Positions 62,530 through 64,000 of a DNA stretch of 64,000 bases are shown here, one piece after another. The DNA lies in the NCBI RefSeq assembly GCF_004135675.1, contig NZ_QHLX01000007.1, forward strand, positions 1 to 64,000. The letters are read 5' to 3'. The notes under the pieces are model-generated. The model searched no databases. It was given only the letters and a program-made list of their open reading frames with translations, and had not been told where the DNA came from. Source of the DNA: Marinitoga lauensis (GTDB lineage Bacteria; Thermotogota; Thermotogae; Petrotogales; Petrotogaceae). Both the position numbers and the translations under genes were made by a program. The first letter of the stretch is position 1, and every line of letters starts with the position of its first letter.

Positions 62530-63336
62530 ATGTCAGTTATCAGTATGAAACAACTTTTAGAAGCAGGTGTTCACTTTGGGCATAGAACAAGAAGATGGAA
62601 CCCAAAGATGAAACCATATATTTTTACAGAAAGAAAAGGTATTTACATTATTGATTTACAAAAATCTTTAAAAGCGGTAGAAGAAGCATATGAATTTGTT
62701 AGAGATCAGGCAGCAGAAGGTAAAGTGATCTTATTTGTTGGAACGAAAAAACAGGCACAGCAAATTATTGCTGATGAAGCAAAAAGAGCAGGAGCATATT
62801 ATGTAAATAACAGATGGTTGGGTGGATTATTAACAAACTTCCCAACAATCAAAAAAAGAATTAAAAAGTTAGAAGAATTAGATGAATTTGTAAATTCAGA
62901 AGAATTTGAAAAATTACCTAAAAAAGAACAAAGTAAAATTAAAAAGATGTACGAAAAATTAGACAAAAACCTTGGTGGTTTAAGAGGAATGAAAAAAATC
63001 CCGGATTTATTATTCTTAATTGATCCAAGAAAAGAACAAATAGCTGTTGCAGAAGCAAATATGTTAGGTCTTCCTGTAATTGCATTGGTAGATACAAATT
63101 GTGATCCAGATCCAATAGATATTGTAATCCCTGGAAATGATGATGCTATTAGAGCAATAAAATTAATTACTTCAAAAATTGCAGATGCATATATTGAAGG
63201 TAGAGAAGGAAGAATGGGAGAAGAACCAGTTTCATCAGAATCTGAAGAAGAAGTTATAGATGCTGTTGAAGAAGTAACAAAAGCAAAAGTAGAAGCAGAA
63301 GAAAAATATGGAGAAGTCGTTGAGGAAGAAGAGTAA
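62530..63336 (+). CDS. rpsB: Ribosomal protein S2
   Basis: A 268-residue, intact protein. It opens [26 protein letters not shown] and includes [61 protein letters not shown] and [12 protein letters not shown]. The acidic C-terminal extension ([13 protein letters not shown]...) is longer than in E. coli S2. ATG follows TGGAGGTG. Unlike most bacteria, tsf is not downstream; miaB is. Confidence 0.97.
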   Translation: MSVISMKQLLEAGVHFGHRTRRWNPKMKPYIFTERKGIYIIDLQKSLKAVEEAYEFVRDQAAEGKVILFVGTKKQAQQIIADEAKRAGAYYVNNRWLGGLLTNFPTIKKRIKKLEELDEFVNSEEFEKLPKKEQSKIKKMYEKLDKNLGGLRGMKKIPDLLFLIDPRKEQIAVAEANMLGLPVIALVDTNCDPDPIDIVIPGNDDAIRAIKLITSKIADAYIEGREGRMGEEPVSSESEEEVIDAVEEVTKAKVEAEEKYGEVVEEEE

Positions 63337-63347
63337 TTGAGAATAAT

Positions 63348-63370
63348 AAGGGGGTATCCCCTTTTTTATT
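63348..63370 (+). terminator. Terminator after rpsB
   Basis: AAGGGG, GTAT loop, CCCCTT and a T-run, 12 bases after the rpsB stop and before miaB. It could be partial, because miaB follows closely. Confidence 0.85.
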
Positions 63371-63393
63371 TATGAATTTTGGAGGTGAAAAAA

Positions 63394-64000
63394 GTGAAAT
63401 TTTATATTAAAACATTTGGCTGTCAGATGAATGTAAATGAATCTGAAATTATGACAGGAGTATTGGAAAAAGAGGGCTTCGAATGGACAGAAAATCCACA
63501 AGAAGCAGATTTTATTATTTTAAACAGTTGTGCAGTAAGAGAAAAAGCAGAGCATAAGCTGTATGGAGCAATTGGTCATTATGAAAAATTAAAGAAAAAA
63601 CGAGAAGATTTAGTTATAGCTGTAGGTGGATGTGTGGCAGAAAAAGAAAAGAAAAATATATTAAACAGATTTCATGGAGTAAATTTTGTTTTTGGTACAA
63701 GAAATTATATGGATATAAAGAATTTATATGATAAGGCTAAAAAAGATAAAAGATTTGCGGATTTTTCGGATAATTTTGATAAAATAACAGCAGAATTGCC
63801 AAAACATCCATATAGCAAACATCACGGATGGATAAATATTATTTATGGGTGTAATAAATACTGTACATATTGTATAGTACCATATACAAGACATTTTGAA
63901 AAGAGTAGACCCATAGAAGATATTCTCAAAGAAGTAAAATATTATAACGATAATAATTATAGAGAAATAACCTTTTTAGGTCAAAATGTTGACTCGTATG
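63394..64000 (+). CDS. miaB: tRNA methylthiotransferase MiaB, 3' end outside the window
   Basis: The open frame runs from GTG 63394 (after GGAGGTG) to the window edge. KFYIKTFGCQMNVNESEIM and ILNSCAVREKAEHKLYGAIG carry the first two Cys of the auxiliary cluster, VGGCVAEKEKK the third. The radical-SAM motif CNKYCTYCIVPYTR follows. MiaB adds a methylthio group to i6A37 in tRNA. The CIVPYTR motif favours MiaB over RimO or MtaB. The remainder, including the TRAM domain, lies beyond the window. Confidence 0.92.
   Translation, partial: MKFYIKTFGCQMNVNESEIMTGVLEKEGFEWTENPQEADFIILNSCAVREKAEHKLYGAIGHYEKLKKKREDLVIAVGGCVAEKEKKNILNRFHGVNFVFGTRNYMDIKNLYDKAKKDKRFADFSDNFDKITAELPKHPYSKHHGWINIIYGCNKYCTYCIVPYTRHFEKSRPIEDILKEVKYYNDNNYREITFLGQNVDSY

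Overview
The window reads as a chromosomal segment of a low-GC thermophilic bacterium of the phylum Thermotogota, most like Marinitoga or its relatives. The clues are the AT-rich sequence, heavy use of AGA/ATA/AAA codons, extended MalF/MalG permeases, three tandem M42 aminopeptidases, and a clustered methylmalonyl-CoA pathway. This placement comes from gene content only; no 16S rRNA or database comparison was possible.

Layout. 1-5835: end of a radical SAM gene, a FliT-like small protein, a MoxR-type ATPase, class II fructose-bisphosphate aldolase and an exported metallopeptidase-like protein. 5845-8971: yigZ interrupted by an IS1634-type insertion sequence flanked by 398-bp direct repeats. 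8972-10513: AAA-ATPase/PD-(D/E)XK protein. 10591-16075: an accessory island with an apparent RiPP operon (45-residue precursor, radical SAM/SPASM maturase, ABC exporter), a small secreted peptide and a divergent helical-repeat protein. 16126-20495: malG and malF. 20665-24337: RNA methyltransferase, HD-GYP protein, solute-binding-like protein. 24348-30146: methylmalonyl-CoA mutase (two subunits), MeaB, epimerase, carboxyltransferase, OadG-like subunit and biotin carrier. 30363-35748: minC, three M42 peptidases, a membrane sensor. 35776-43373 (minus): eno, pyrH, tsf, coaD, mnmA, an Rrf2 regulator, a multidomain cell-wall lipoprotein, a DUF2225 protein. 43554-52202: ftsY, upp, an ABC-2 permease, kbl and tdh (threonine degradation), two cyclic-nucleotide-binding-like proteins, a class A PBP. 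52294-64000 (plus): DUF2344 protein, response regulator, SpoIIE phosphatase, yebC, cheR, lspA, rluD, yceD, rpmF, plsX, glmS, rsfS, a structured leader, rpsB and the start of miaB.

The most important technical observation is that about 40 reading-frame breaks occur in 64 kb, including in essential genes (plsX, rpmF, class A PBP) and well-conserved ones (yebC, kbl). In every case I worked through, the break is repaired by adding one base, usually in a homopolymer. This points to systematic base under-calling, not gene decay. Three apparent gene fusions (MeaB-epimerase, Rrf2-MnmA, DUF2344-response regulator) dissolve when this is allowed for. Frame-broken genes are therefore annotated here as single genes spanning the break.

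The most interesting biology is the RiPP locus at 10.6-14.1 kb with its neighbouring small secreted peptide and divergent helical-repeat protein, and the insertion sequence with its exceptionally long target duplication.
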